A DNA stretch of 64,000 nucleotides from Companilactobacillus allii (GTDB lineage: Bacteria > Bacillota > Bacilli > Lactobacillales > Lactobacillaceae), in NCBI RefSeq assembly GCF_001971585.1, contig NZ_CP019323.1:310001-374000 (forward strand), given 5' to 3'. Position 1 is the first letter of the stretch; every line of letters starts with the position of its first letter. The notes beneath the pieces are model-generated. The model saw nothing but the letters and a program-made list of their open reading frames with translations. It was not told where the DNA came from and searched no databases. Made by a program: the position numbers and the translations under genes. Positions 32,674 to 41,314 of this stretch are shown in pieces.

Positions 32674-35418
32674 ATTAAATCTTTTGAATTATTTAAGTTA
32701 GATATTAAACGTACTTTAAAATCAACGCCGGCAACTCTTTTGATGCTAGCGCTGATTATTTTGCCATGCCTTTATTGCTGGTTTAATGTATGGGCATTGT
32801 GGGACCCATATTCCAATACTAGTGATTTGAAAGTGGCTGTTTATTCTGATGATCAATCAGTTAAATTAAACGACGAAAAAATTGCGATTGGTAAAGATCT
32901 AATTGCCAATTTAAAGAAGAACGATGGTTTAGGATGGACATTTGTCGACTCTAAACAAGAATTGAATCAAGGGGTAAAGGACGGTAGTTATTATGCTGGT
33001 ATCTATATTCCCAAGAATTTCTCCAAAGATATTATTAGTTTTGCTTCTGGAAAAATAAAGAAGCCTACTTTGGTATACTCTGTTAATCAAAAAATAAACG
33101 CTGTTGCGCCAAAACTGACCAGTTCCGGAGCGACGACTCTGCAGAATACAATTTCTGAAGAGTTCATCGGAACCGTCAGTAAGACAATAACTAATGTCTT
33201 GAACAAATCTGGCGTAGAAATTGAAAATAACCTACCAATGTTACGTCGTTTATCCAGTCTATTAGTCACGACTGATGATAATCGCGATGAATTACAAGAC
33301 ATCATGGACAAAGTTAAACAAGCTAATACAATCGTGCCTGATTTAAATAACAAATTAAGTGAAGCAAACGAAATGTATGGCTACATTCCACAATTAAATA
33401 CTGATGCACAAAAGCTCGTTACATTGAATAACTTCTTACCACTAGCTGATTCCGGTGGTACCGCTGTAAAACAACTTCAAAATAAAATACCCGAAATCCA
33501 GAGTGCTGGTACTCAGATCAACACTGTTGACACTGATTTTAGCCAAATTTCCAACTTAATGGATAGCAGCATAACTCAGGTCAATAACGGTATCAATGTC
33601 ATTACATCAGTGGAAAACGTTATGCCAGAAGTTACCGAATTTGGTAAAAGTGCCCAATCTAGCGTTGAAGATGTTAATAACAATCTGATCCCAAAACTCC
33701 AAAAGGCACTGCCAGTTATTAAATCAACTGTCGATACTGGATTATCAATGGTTTACAACTTATCCAAACAGATCAGTACTTCAGCAACCAATATAAATAC
33801 CTTGATCGATAAAATCAAAGAAAATCCTGATAATGATCAGGTACAGTCACAGTTAAAGACGGTACTTCAAAATATCGCTGATAATGGTGCACAGATTGGG
33901 AGCGTGGCTAAACAAGTCGCTTCTACATTAACTGATCTGCAGAATACTTATAATCAACTTGCCTCTCAAAACGGTAAGGAACAAACAACAAAACTTGATC
34001 GACCAATCAAATTGCTCAATAACTTAGAACCCTTAGGGAATACCTTGGCAACACAGGCCAACTACATTCTTGATAATTACGACAATTTGAGTACTGATGA
34101 ACTGCAAAGCAAATTGACTGAACTAGCAACACAATCAAATACTCTTGCTGACCAAGTGACTTCGATCCAAAATCTTGGGATTATAGATTCTGTCTCTGAT
34201 ACTATATCCACTACTCAGTCACTGTTAACAAGTGCCAGTACCGTCTTAAGTGACTTAAATACCAGTGTCATCCCTGAGATTCCAGCGTTATTGAACAATA
34301 CCAAAGGAATCCTGCAAACAGCTCAAACTTATCTACAGAAGTATCAACAACAATTGCCCGCAATCGGTAATGAAATTCACGATGCCAACACATTGCTCAA
34401 TGGCAATATGAGTAACATCGTTACAGGAATCAATGTTGCCAATGACTTTTATAACAATGACTATCCTAATTTAAAGAAAAAATTAGCTACGGCAACTTTC
34501 TTCGTTCAATATCAATTACCTGAAATTGAGAACCAGTTAAGTACAACTTTGAATCTGATCAATACTAAAACACCAGAATTAGAGCAATCACTAGCCGCAG
34601 CTAATGACTTCGCTGTAAACGACTGGCCTCAATTAGAAAAAGACGTTCATCACTCTGCCAAGTTATTAAAAGCTGGGACAAAGGATGTCGATCTTTCAGC
34701 CATTATCAAATTAATGAAGGCTGATGCTAATACTGAATCTGACTTTTTCTCCAATCCAGTCAAATTGAAGCAAGACAACTTGTATAACATCCCTAATTAC
34801 GGTTCAGCTAGTGCACCATTTTATCTAGCCTTATGTATTTGGGTCGGAGCCCTACTCCTATCTAGTGTTTTCACAGTTCACTTCAAACTAAACGACAAAG
34901 AAAAACTTCGATATGGTTTCAAGCAACAATTCAATGGACGTTACTTAACTTTCTTCTCATTGAATCTATTCCAATCAATCGCAGCATCCCTAGGTAATAT
35001 CTTCATATTACATGCATACGTTCAAAACAAAGTGGCACTAGTCTTGTTTGCTATGTTGATAAGCTTTGTCTTCATATCTATCCTGTATTCACTTGTGCAG
35101 ATGTTTGGGACAGTTGGTAAAGGACTTGGAATTATCATCTTAGTACTATCAATTTCTGGTGCTGGTGGTAACTTCCCGGTTGTTCTATCAGACGGATTCT
35201 TCCGAGTCATTAATCCATACCTACCCTTCACATATGCGGTAAACTTATTCCGTGAAGCTGTTGGTGGAATTTATTGGCCGAATGCAATCAAAGACATTGT
35301 AGTTTTACTAGCCTTTGGTATCGTATTTTACTTGATGGGACTTCTACTAACCGAAAAATTGAAACCACTGATCAATAAACTTCACAAGAGTGCTAAGAAG
35401 AGTATGATAATCGAATAA
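32674..35418 (+). CDS. YhgE/Pip-family membrane protein with probable ATT start codon
   Basis: A 914-residue membrane protein of the YhgE/Pip (phage infection protein) family. It has one N-terminal hydrophobic segment (TLLMLALIILPCLYCWFNVW), a long extracellular helical region rich in Asn/Gln/Leu (residues about 150-670), and six C-terminal hydrophobic segments (ABC-2-like). The family N-terminal pattern FxLFKLDIKRTLKSTP lies upstream of the first ATG/TTG and is only in frame from an ATT at 32674, which has AGGAGGG exactly 7 nt upstream. I therefore take ATT as the start. It heads a three-gene operon. Confidence 0.85.
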   Translation: MKSFELFKLDIKRTLKSTPATLLMLALIILPCLYCWFNVWALWDPYSNTSDLKVAVYSDDQSVKLNDEKIAIGKDLIANLKKNDGLGWTFVDSKQELNQGVKDGSYYAGIYIPKNFSKDIISFASGKIKKPTLVYSVNQKINAVAPKLTSSGATTLQNTISEEFIGTVSKTITNVLNKSGVEIENNLPMLRRLSSLLVTTDDNRDELQDIMDKVKQANTIVPDLNNKLSEANEMYGYIPQLNTDAQKLVTLNNFLPLADSGGTAVKQLQNKIPEIQSAGTQINTVDTDFSQISNLMDSSITQVNNGINVITSVENVMPEVTEFGKSAQSSVEDVNNNLIPKLQKALPVIKSTVDTGLSMVYNLSKQISTSATNINTLIDKIKENPDNDQVQSQLKTVLQNIADNGAQIGSVAKQVASTLTDLQNTYNQLASQNGKEQTTKLDRPIKLLNNLEPLGNTLATQANYILDNYDNLSTDELQSKLTELATQSNTLADQVTSIQNLGIIDSVSDTISTTQSLLTSASTVLSDLNTSVIPEIPALLNNTKGILQTAQTYLQKYQQQLPAIGNEIHDANTLLNGNMSNIVTGINVANDFYNNDYPNLKKKLATATFFVQYQLPEIENQLSTTLNLINTKTPELEQSLAAANDFAVNDWPQLEKDVHHSAKLLKAGTKDVDLSAIIKLMKADANTESDFFSNPVKLKQDNLYNIPNYGSASAPFYLALCIWVGALLLSSVFTVHFKLNDKEKLRYGFKQQFNGRYLTFFSLNLFQSIAASLGNIFILHAYVQNKVALVLFAMLISFVFISILYSLVQMFGTVGKGLGIIILVLSISGAGGNFPVVLSDGFFRVINPYLPFTYAVNLFREAVGGIYWPNAIKDIVVLLAFGIVFYLMGLLLTEKLKPLINKLHKSAKKSMIIE

Positions 35419-35858
35419 TGACAAAATTAAAATCTTACAGACCATTTATAACAAAGAATTTTTTATGGGAATTCCCAACGCATTTTAAATTAAAAGAAGC
35501 CAGTGAATTTCTTGGTGACAGCATCGCTGAAACAACTGATTATATCAGTAATACTGCCAAAAACATTATGCGCAACAACAGTATCTATTGGTTTTTACAA
35601 GATAAGCGTACTAAGGAACTAGTTGGATTGATTGCTGTTGAAAATATTGATCAAGATAAAAAATCCGGAAAATTAGTAGTACAACTATCCGTTACAGACT
35701 CTATCGACAAAGAAGAAATCGCCGATAGATTAGTGACTTTTGTTAAAGAACAAATTGACCTTGATACTTTGGAATTCGAAGCCTTGGACCACATAGTTCA
35801 AGAAAAATTCACAAATAATGGTTATAATATAAGTAGTAAAGAATTAAAGAGGAGTTAA
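35418..35858 (+). CDS. GNAT-like protein
   Basis: A 146-residue protein whose start overlaps the previous stop by one base (TAATG). The arrangement YWFLQDKRTKELVGLIAVEN, then GKLVVQLSVTDSIDKEEIAD, then LEFEALDHIVQEKFTNNGY resembles the strand-helix order of GNAT acetyltransferases, but the acetyl-CoA loop is not clear. Function unknown. It lies between the YhgE/Pip protein and a membrane metallopeptidase. Confidence 0.6.
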   Translation: MTKLKSYRPFITKNFLWEFPTHFKLKEASEFLGDSIAETTDYISNTAKNIMRNNSIYWFLQDKRTKELVGLIAVENIDQDKKSGKLVVQLSVTDSIDKEEIADRLVTFVKEQIDLDTLEFEALDHIVQEKFTNNGYNISSKELKRS

Positions 35859-35864
35859 CAATAA

Positions 35865-36566
35865 ATGTATGGATATTTAGGGTATGGCTTTGGCCCCACT
35901 TTCATCTTAGTTATTATTGGTATTGCTATAAGTTTGTGGGCGTCATGGTATGTCAAGCACACTTTTAACAGGTACGACCAATATGACAGTAGTCGTGGCA
36001 CTACCGGTGCTGATGCGGCTCGTTATATTCTGGATCAATCAGGTCTCCAAAACATCCAAATCAATCGTGTCAGTGGTAATTTAACAGATAACTACAATCC
36101 TGGTAATAAGACGTTGAATCTATCAGATTCGACCTTTGCTTCTACCTCAGTTGCGGCTATCGGTGTTGCTGCCCATGAATGTGGACACGCTATCCAAGAT
36201 AAGAATGCTTATGTACCAATGCGTGCAAGAGCTGCATTAGTTCCAGCTGTGAATCTTGGATCTAATTTCTCCATTCCTTTGATCTTTGTTGGTATCCTTT
36301 TAGGAAGAAACCACACTTTGATCATGGCAGGGATTATCTTGTTCTCACTAGTTGTATTGTTCCAATTGGTCACTTTACCAGTTGAATTCAATGCCTCTGG
36401 ACGTGCAATAAAGATACTTAGTTCTGGTGATTTACTTGAAAAGAACGAAGTACCAATGGTAAGAAAAGTCCTTGGTGCAGCCGCTTTAACTTATGTTGCT
36501 GCAGCATTGTCATCAGCACTTCAATTGATACGTTTGATTTTGATATTTGGTAATAACCGAGATTGA
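35865..36566 (+). CDS. membrane zinc metallopeptidase, YugP-like
   Basis: A 233-residue membrane protease of the Zn_peptidase_2 type. An N-terminal helix (residues 9-28) is followed by a cytoplasmic or extracellular domain with the zinc motif AAHECGHAIQD near 104-114, then three hydrophobic segments. LPVEFNASGRAIKIL is a conserved third-ligand region of the family. It follows the GNAT-like gene by 6 nt and ends 2 nt before a 3-prime stem element. Confidence 0.85.
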   Translation: MYGYLGYGFGPTFILVIIGIAISLWASWYVKHTFNRYDQYDSSRGTTGADAARYILDQSGLQNIQINRVSGNLTDNYNPGNKTLNLSDSTFASTSVAAIGVAAHECGHAIQDKNAYVPMRARAALVPAVNLGSNFSIPLIFVGILLGRNHTLIMAGIILFSLVVLFQLVTLPVEFNASGRAIKILSSGDLLEKNEVPMVRKVLGAAALTYVAAALSSALQLIRLILIFGNNRD

Positions 36567-36568
36567 AA

Positions 36569-36677
36569 GAGCGTAACAACACGCGAATAATTTATGAGCA
36601 TTAGCTCAAAAAAAGAGCCTTCACGAAAAGTGAAGGCTCTTTTTTAGCTAAGCGGAATAAATTGTGTGTTGTTACGC
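36569..36677 (+). repeat. 3-prime stem element, copy B (after zinc metallopeptidase gene)
   Basis: GAGCG, arm TAACAACA, CGCGAAT, AATTTATG, AGCA, TTAGCT, hairpin AAAGAGCCTTCAC / GTGAAGGCTCTTTTTT, then AGCTAA, G, CGGAA, TAAATT, GTG, arm TGTTGTTA, CGC. The arms are perfectly complementary and differ from those of the other copies. It begins 2 nt after the stop codon. Confidence 0.85.
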
Positions 36678-36804
36678 CTATGCAAATCAATCAATATAAA
36701 AAATCAACAATCCCAAATACATACTAATCATCTCACCTGTATAAATAGATTTTATTGACGAATTGGGATAAACTCTTTTATATGAAATAAAGGGGAGTTT
36801 ATAT

Positions 36805-38301
36805 ATGATTGATGTCTGGATTATTTGGTTAATATTAATTATTTTATTACTTAATACAATATCAGCACTTATCACCGTCTTCCACAGACCTAGAAATATC
36901 GTTACGACCTGGGCTTGGATCTTAGTTTTAATCCTCCTACCGATAGTAGGGTTTTTAATTTACGCTTTCTTTGGGCGTGGAATTGCTCAAGAGAAAATAT
37001 TCAGTATCAGTAACCAAAAGCACGTTGGTTTAGATCAATTAAAACTAATGGAAATTGCGGATACAACCAAACGTAGATTAATTGAAAATCAGAATAATAA
37101 CAATGATCCTGCCACAAGATCGGATCAAACACATTATGCAGATCATATTATTAAATTCTTCAATGAAACCGAAGAAGCTCCTTTGACACGACATAATAAA
37201 GTAGACTTGTTCTTTGATGGTAAAGAAAAATTCGAAAAAATGTTTGAAGATGTTAGAAACGCCAAAGAAACAGTCCACGTTGAATACTATGCTTTCATAA
37301 AAAGTGACATCGGGGACGAGTTTTTGAAACTTCTGACACAGAAAGCTAAAGAAGGACTCGAAGTACGCTTGATTTATGATCCATGGGGTTCAAATGGAAC
37401 ACGTAAAAGCTGGTTTAAGGATTTTGAAGCAGCCGGCGGCGAGGTCCTCCAATTTATTACCTCTAAAAACGTTATTGCCAAAACTCGACTCAACTATCAC
37501 TTGCATAGAAAAATCGTTGTTATTGATGGATGCATTGGCTGGACAGGTGGATTCAACGTTGGTGATCAATATGTAAATGTTACAGAGAAATTTGGATATT
37601 GGCGTGACACCCATGTCCGTATAAAAGGTGTCGCTACTTTACTTCTACAGGAACGCTTCTTCCAAGACTGGAATGCTTCTATTGAAAAAAGTGAAGAGGC
37701 ATTGGTATTTGACGAGAAGTACTTCCCATCTGATAAGTTCGATGACACTGACAATTCACCTATTCAAATCGTCAGTGACGGACCAGATAGACGTGAAGAG
37801 GTACTAAAAGATGGCTTCATTGATATGATTGTCAGTGCAAAAAAAAGCGTTTGGATTCAATCACCTTACCTAGTTCCTGACGATCCTATGTTTACTGCTT
37901 TAACAATTGCGGCCAGATCAGGAGTTGACGTCAGGATCATGATCCCATGTATGCCAGATCATCCCTTCATCTATCGTGCCACACAGTATTACGCTAACTT
38001 ACTAACTAGTTATGGTATCAAGATCTATAGCTATCAAAAAGGGTTCTTACACGCCAAAGCTAGTGTCTTTGATGGCAAGATATGTACTGTTGGATCAATG
38101 AATCAAGACTTTAGAAGTTATTCATTGAACTTTGAGGCAAATGCCTTCATCTATGATTCTAAAGTTGCTCACAAAATATCACGTGCCTTTGAAAATGATA
38201 TGAAAGATAGCCTTTTGATAACGCCTGAAGTAATTAAAAGTCAGGGTCATTGGTTGCATTTCAAACAAAGATTTTCTAGATTATTATCACCTATTCTATA
38301 G
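36805..38301 (+). CDS. cls: cardiolipin synthase
   Basis: A 498-residue membrane enzyme that joins two phosphatidylglycerol molecules to give cardiolipin. Two N-terminal helices (residues 1-23 and about 35-58) precede two phospholipase-D domains with HxKxxxxD motifs: YHLHRKIVVIDG near 233 and FLHAKASVFDG near 413, each followed by the GG/GS-x-N segment (GWTGGFNVGDQ, TVGSMNQDFRS). AAGGGGAG precedes the ATG. It is monocistronic with its own terminator. Confidence 0.93.
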   Translation: MIDVWIIWLILIILLLNTISALITVFHRPRNIVTTWAWILVLILLPIVGFLIYAFFGRGIAQEKIFSISNQKHVGLDQLKLMEIADTTKRRLIENQNNNNDPATRSDQTHYADHIIKFFNETEEAPLTRHNKVDLFFDGKEKFEKMFEDVRNAKETVHVEYYAFIKSDIGDEFLKLLTQKAKEGLEVRLIYDPWGSNGTRKSWFKDFEAAGGEVLQFITSKNVIAKTRLNYHLHRKIVVIDGCIGWTGGFNVGDQYVNVTEKFGYWRDTHVRIKGVATLLLQERFFQDWNASIEKSEEALVFDEKYFPSDKFDDTDNSPIQIVSDGPDRREEVLKDGFIDMIVSAKKSVWIQSPYLVPDDPMFTALTIAARSGVDVRIMIPCMPDHPFIYRATQYYANLLTSYGIKIYSYQKGFLHAKASVFDGKICTVGSMNQDFRSYSLNFEANAFIYDSKVAHKISRAFENDMKDSLLITPEVIKSQGHWLHFKQRFSRLLSPIL

Positions 38302-38330
38302 AACAAAATACAATTTCTTCCATATAAGCC

Positions 38331-38369
38331 AAAAAAATGATATTTACTTGCGTAAATACCATTTTTTTT
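38331..38369 (+). terminator. terminator after cls
   Basis: ATGATATTTAC-TTGC-GTAAATACCAT with A-run before and eight T residues after. Confidence 0.85.
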
Positions 38370-38416
38370 GATTTATACACGAAAACTGAACGTGTTTTGG
38401 TGCACTCTAATTTTGA

Positions 38417-38445
38417 AAGCGTAATAAATTGTGTTTTATTCCGCG
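38417..38445 (+). repeat. remnant right arm of a 3-prime stem element (copy E)
   Basis: AAGCGTAATAAATT-GTG-TTTTATTC-CGCG has the right-arm pattern of the element family and the usual orientation relative to the upstream cls gene, but no matching left arm GAATAAAA is present. An ACAATTTCTTCC word at 38310-38321, right after cls, may be another scrap. Confidence 0.5.
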
Positions 38446-38465
38446 ATTTAGTAAATTTAAGAAAC

Positions 38466-38487
38466 AGAAAAGCAAAAGAGCTTTTCT
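38466..38487 (-). terminator. terminator of the catalase gene
   Basis: AGAAAAGC-AAAAGA-GCTTTTCT directly after the catalase stop codon, followed on the minus strand by TGTTTCTT. Confidence 0.65.
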
Positions 38488-39954
38488 TTAAACAAAGTTC
38501 TCACTGTTCATAATCTCATCAATATCCATGTTTAATGCCTTGGCAACTCTAGTACCGTAATCTTTATCGGCTCCATAGAATTGTTTGATTTCTAATATCT
38601 TGATCTCATCTTTCTTCACTTGTCCAAGATTATCTTTGATCGTTTCGATCAATCGATCCTTTTCCTCATCAGACATCAATCTGTAAAGGTCACCGGGTTG
38701 AGTCGTATAATCAACGTTATGACTATATGCCTGATTACCGGCCATTCCTTCAACTTCGTAATGTTTGATTGCTGCATTAGGAACTTCTTTAGGGCCATCA
38801 AATGAGTTAGGTTCATAGTTAACTCCTGAACCTTGATTGTCGCTCTTCATTGCTCCATCACGTTCATAATTATGTACTTCAACCAATGGTCTATTTACCG
38901 GTAGATCTTCGAAATTAGCACCTAGTCTATATCTTTGCGTATCCTTATATGCGAACAATCTACCTTGTAACAACTTATCAGGTGAAGGTTCAATACCAGG
39001 GACAAAGTTAGCTGGTGATACAGCAGCCTCTTCAACATCTGTGAAATAATTCTCAGGATTCTTGTTCAAGGTCAACTTACCAACTTTTATCAACGGATAG
39101 TCTTTATGAGAAACAACTTTTGTAACATCAAAAATATCCCATTTATACTTCAAACCTTCTTCATATGGAATTATTTGAACATACATATTCCATGATGGAA
39201 AGTCGCCTTTATCAATGGCATCGAACAAATCATCTTGTAGATAATCAGTATTTTCAGAGGCAAGTTTATCAGCAAGTTGTGCTGAAATATTCTTAACCCC
39301 TTGATTTGACATCATATGGTACTTGATCCAGAACTGTTCTCCATCTTTATTGACCCACTTGAATGTATGTGAACCGTATCCATTCATAGTCCGATATGAA
39401 GCTGGAAGTCCACGATCACCCATTAAGTAAGTCACTTGATGTAATGACTCAGGTGAATGTGACCAAAAGTCCCACTGCATATCTTGAGTACGTCTATTAG
39501 TTTTGGGATCACGTTTTTGAGAATGGATAAAGTCAGGGAATTTCAGCGGATCATTCACAAAAAATACCGGTGTATTATTACCGACAATATCGTAATTACC
39601 CTCTTGTGTATAGAATTTAATAGAAAATCCTCTAACATCTCTAACTGTATCTGGATAACCTTTCTCACCAGCAACTTGAGAAATTCTCATCATAATAGGT
39701 GTTTTCTTACCTGCTCCAGAAAATAGATCAGCTTTTGTATACTTTCCCATATCATTTTCTAGTTCAAATACTCCTGTAGCACCCGCACCCTTAGCATGAA
39801 CGACACGTTCGGGAATACGTTCTCTATCAAAATGTGCTATTTTTTCCAACATATCATAATCTTGGATCAATACAGGTCCCCTTGAACCAGCAGTTTGTGT
39901 ATGTTGATTATCTGCAAAAGGTTGTCCGGCTTCCGTTGTAAGTTTCTTTGTCAT
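38488..39954 (-). CDS. katA: haem catalase
   Basis: A 488-residue clade-3-type monofunctional catalase that converts hydrogen peroxide to water and oxygen. The catalytic His is in [12 protein letters not shown] (near 52-60), the Asn in [11 protein letters not shown] near 125, and the proximal haem-ligand Tyr in [14 protein letters not shown] near 335. Lactic acid bacteria usually cannot make haem, so activity would need exogenous haem. No haem gene is in this window. GGAGGAA precedes the ATG. Confidence 0.93.
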   Translation of the reverse strand: MTKKLTTEAGQPFADNQHTQTAGSRGPVLIQDYDMLEKIAHFDRERIPERVVHAKGAGATGVFELENDMGKYTKADLFSGAGKKTPIMMRISQVAGEKGYPDTVRDVRGFSIKFYTQEGNYDIVGNNTPVFFVNDPLKFPDFIHSQKRDPKTNRRTQDMQWDFWSHSPESLHQVTYLMGDRGLPASYRTMNGYGSHTFKWVNKDGEQFWIKYHMMSNQGVKNISAQLADKLASENTDYLQDDLFDAIDKGDFPSWNMYVQIIPYEEGLKYKWDIFDVTKVVSHKDYPLIKVGKLTLNKNPENYFTDVEEAAVSPANFVPGIEPSPDKLLQGRLFAYKDTQRYRLGANFEDLPVNRPLVEVHNYERDGAMKSDNQGSGVNYEPNSFDGPKEVPNAAIKHYEVEGMAGNQAYSHNVDYTTQPGDLYRLMSDEEKDRLIETIKDNLGQVKKDEIKILEIKQFYGADKDYGTRVAKALNMDIDEIMNSENFV

Positions 39955-40248
39955 CGTTTAATTCCTCCACATGCATTATTATGCTATTACATAATCGAAT
40001 TATATCTAAAAATTGTCAAATAAATCAAACTATATACAATCGCTATATTATACGTATATATGCCATACATCTTGTACAGTAAGGGATAAGTCCGTTTAAA
40101 TAAATGCTATTGTAAAGTTTTAGCACTATTTATGTTCAAAAAAGACAATAATAATTATTTATAAAATGCAGAGCATATCAATTGCATAATTATTATCTTT
40201 CACATAATATTAAATTTGTTAAATTAATTGATTAAGGAGAATAATTTT
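39955..40248. promoter_or_regulatory. divergent control region of katA and the esterase gene
   Basis: A/T-rich 294-nt region. On the katA side an inverted repeat ATTATG-N6-CATAAT (39978-39995) resembles a peroxide-regulator (PerR) type box but is not a clear match. A minus-strand TTGACA lies at about 40013-40018. Nothing else recognisable was found; the esterase side has GGAG 8 nt before its ATG. Confidence 0.35.
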
Positions 40249-41202
40249 ATGATTAACAGAATATCTTTAGAGTCAGAAGCTTTAGCTATTTGTGAGGGAA
40301 CAGATCCACATCCACGTATTTATGAGGGATCAGCCGATGATGGTAGAAAGATCCTAAATGATCTTCAAAACAGCCCTGTAACTAAGAGTAATGTGGATAT
40401 ACAAGATGTAGCCGTAGATACAGGAGAATGGGGTCAAATCAACGTACGTATTATTAGACCTGAAGCAAACTATGGTAAATTGCCTGTTATTTTCTACATT
40501 CATGGTGCTGGTTGGGTGTTTGGTAATGCCCATACACATGACAAACTTGTTAGAGAACTTGCCCTAAGAACTAACTCAGTCGTTGTCTTCCCTGAGTACA
40601 GCCTATCTCCAGAAGCAAAATATCCAACAGCCATCGAACAAAACTACGCCGCTTTAAAATGGGTTGAAAAAAACGCTAAAGATATCAATGTAGACATTGA
40701 TAAACTAACAGTTGCTGGTGATAGTGTTGGAGGTAACATGGCTACTGTTATGACATTAATGGCAAAAGAACGTAAGGGTCCACAGATTAAACAACAATTA
40801 TTATATTACCCTGTAACTAATGCCAACTTTGATACTGAATCATATAACACATTTGCAGATCACTATTATTTAACAAAGGAAGGAATGGAATGGTTCTGGG
40901 ATCAATACACAACTGACCCTGAACAAAGAGCTGAGATCACTGCCTCACCTTTACGTGCAACTAAAGAACAACTTGAAGGATTACCAGATGCAATGATCCT
41001 AAATGGTGAAGCCGACGTTTTACGTGATGAAGGTGAAGAATATGCCAGACACTTACGTGAAGCCGGCGTTGATGTAACTCAAATCCAATTCCAAGGTATG
41101 ATCCATGACTTTGTAATGATCAATTCATTAGATGAAGCAAAAGCTACTAGAGCTGCTATGGACGCTTCTACAAAGTGGTTAAACAAGAAGAACAACAAAT
41201 AA
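40249..41202 (+). CDS. HSL-family alpha/beta hydrolase (esterase)
   Basis: A 317-residue esterase. The hormone-sensitive-lipase motif appears as FYIHGAGWVFGN (oxyanion hole; HGAGW for HGGG), the nucleophile elbow is VAGDSVGGNMA near 158, the Asp lies in LNGEADVLRDEG and the His in GMIHDFVM. It probably cleaves short acyl esters. ATG chosen at 40249 after AAGGAG; an upstream TTG has no such site. Confidence 0.87.
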   Translation: MINRISLESEALAICEGTDPHPRIYEGSADDGRKILNDLQNSPVTKSNVDIQDVAVDTGEWGQINVRIIRPEANYGKLPVIFYIHGAGWVFGNAHTHDKLVRELALRTNSVVVFPEYSLSPEAKYPTAIEQNYAALKWVEKNAKDINVDIDKLTVAGDSVGGNMATVMTLMAKERKGPQIKQQLLYYPVTNANFDTESYNTFADHYYLTKEGMEWFWDQYTTDPEQRAEITASPLRATKEQLEGLPDAMILNGEADVLRDEGEEYARHLREAGVDVTQIQFQGMIHDFVMINSLDEAKATRAAMDASTKWLNKKNNK

Positions 41203-41235
41203 TAATCAATTAACACTACATACGATTTCCACAAC

Positions 41236-41291
41236 AAAAAAGTGTAACAAGGCATGCCTTCTGAGTACAAACATGTTTGGTTACACTTTTT
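41236..41291. terminator. bidirectional terminator between esterase and BspA-type genes
   Basis: AAAAAAGTGTAAC ... GGTTACACTTTTT with an inner GGCATGCC palindrome. It lies between two convergent genes. Confidence 0.85.
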
Positions 41292-41314
41292 GTGTATCTT
41301 CAAATTTAATAAAT

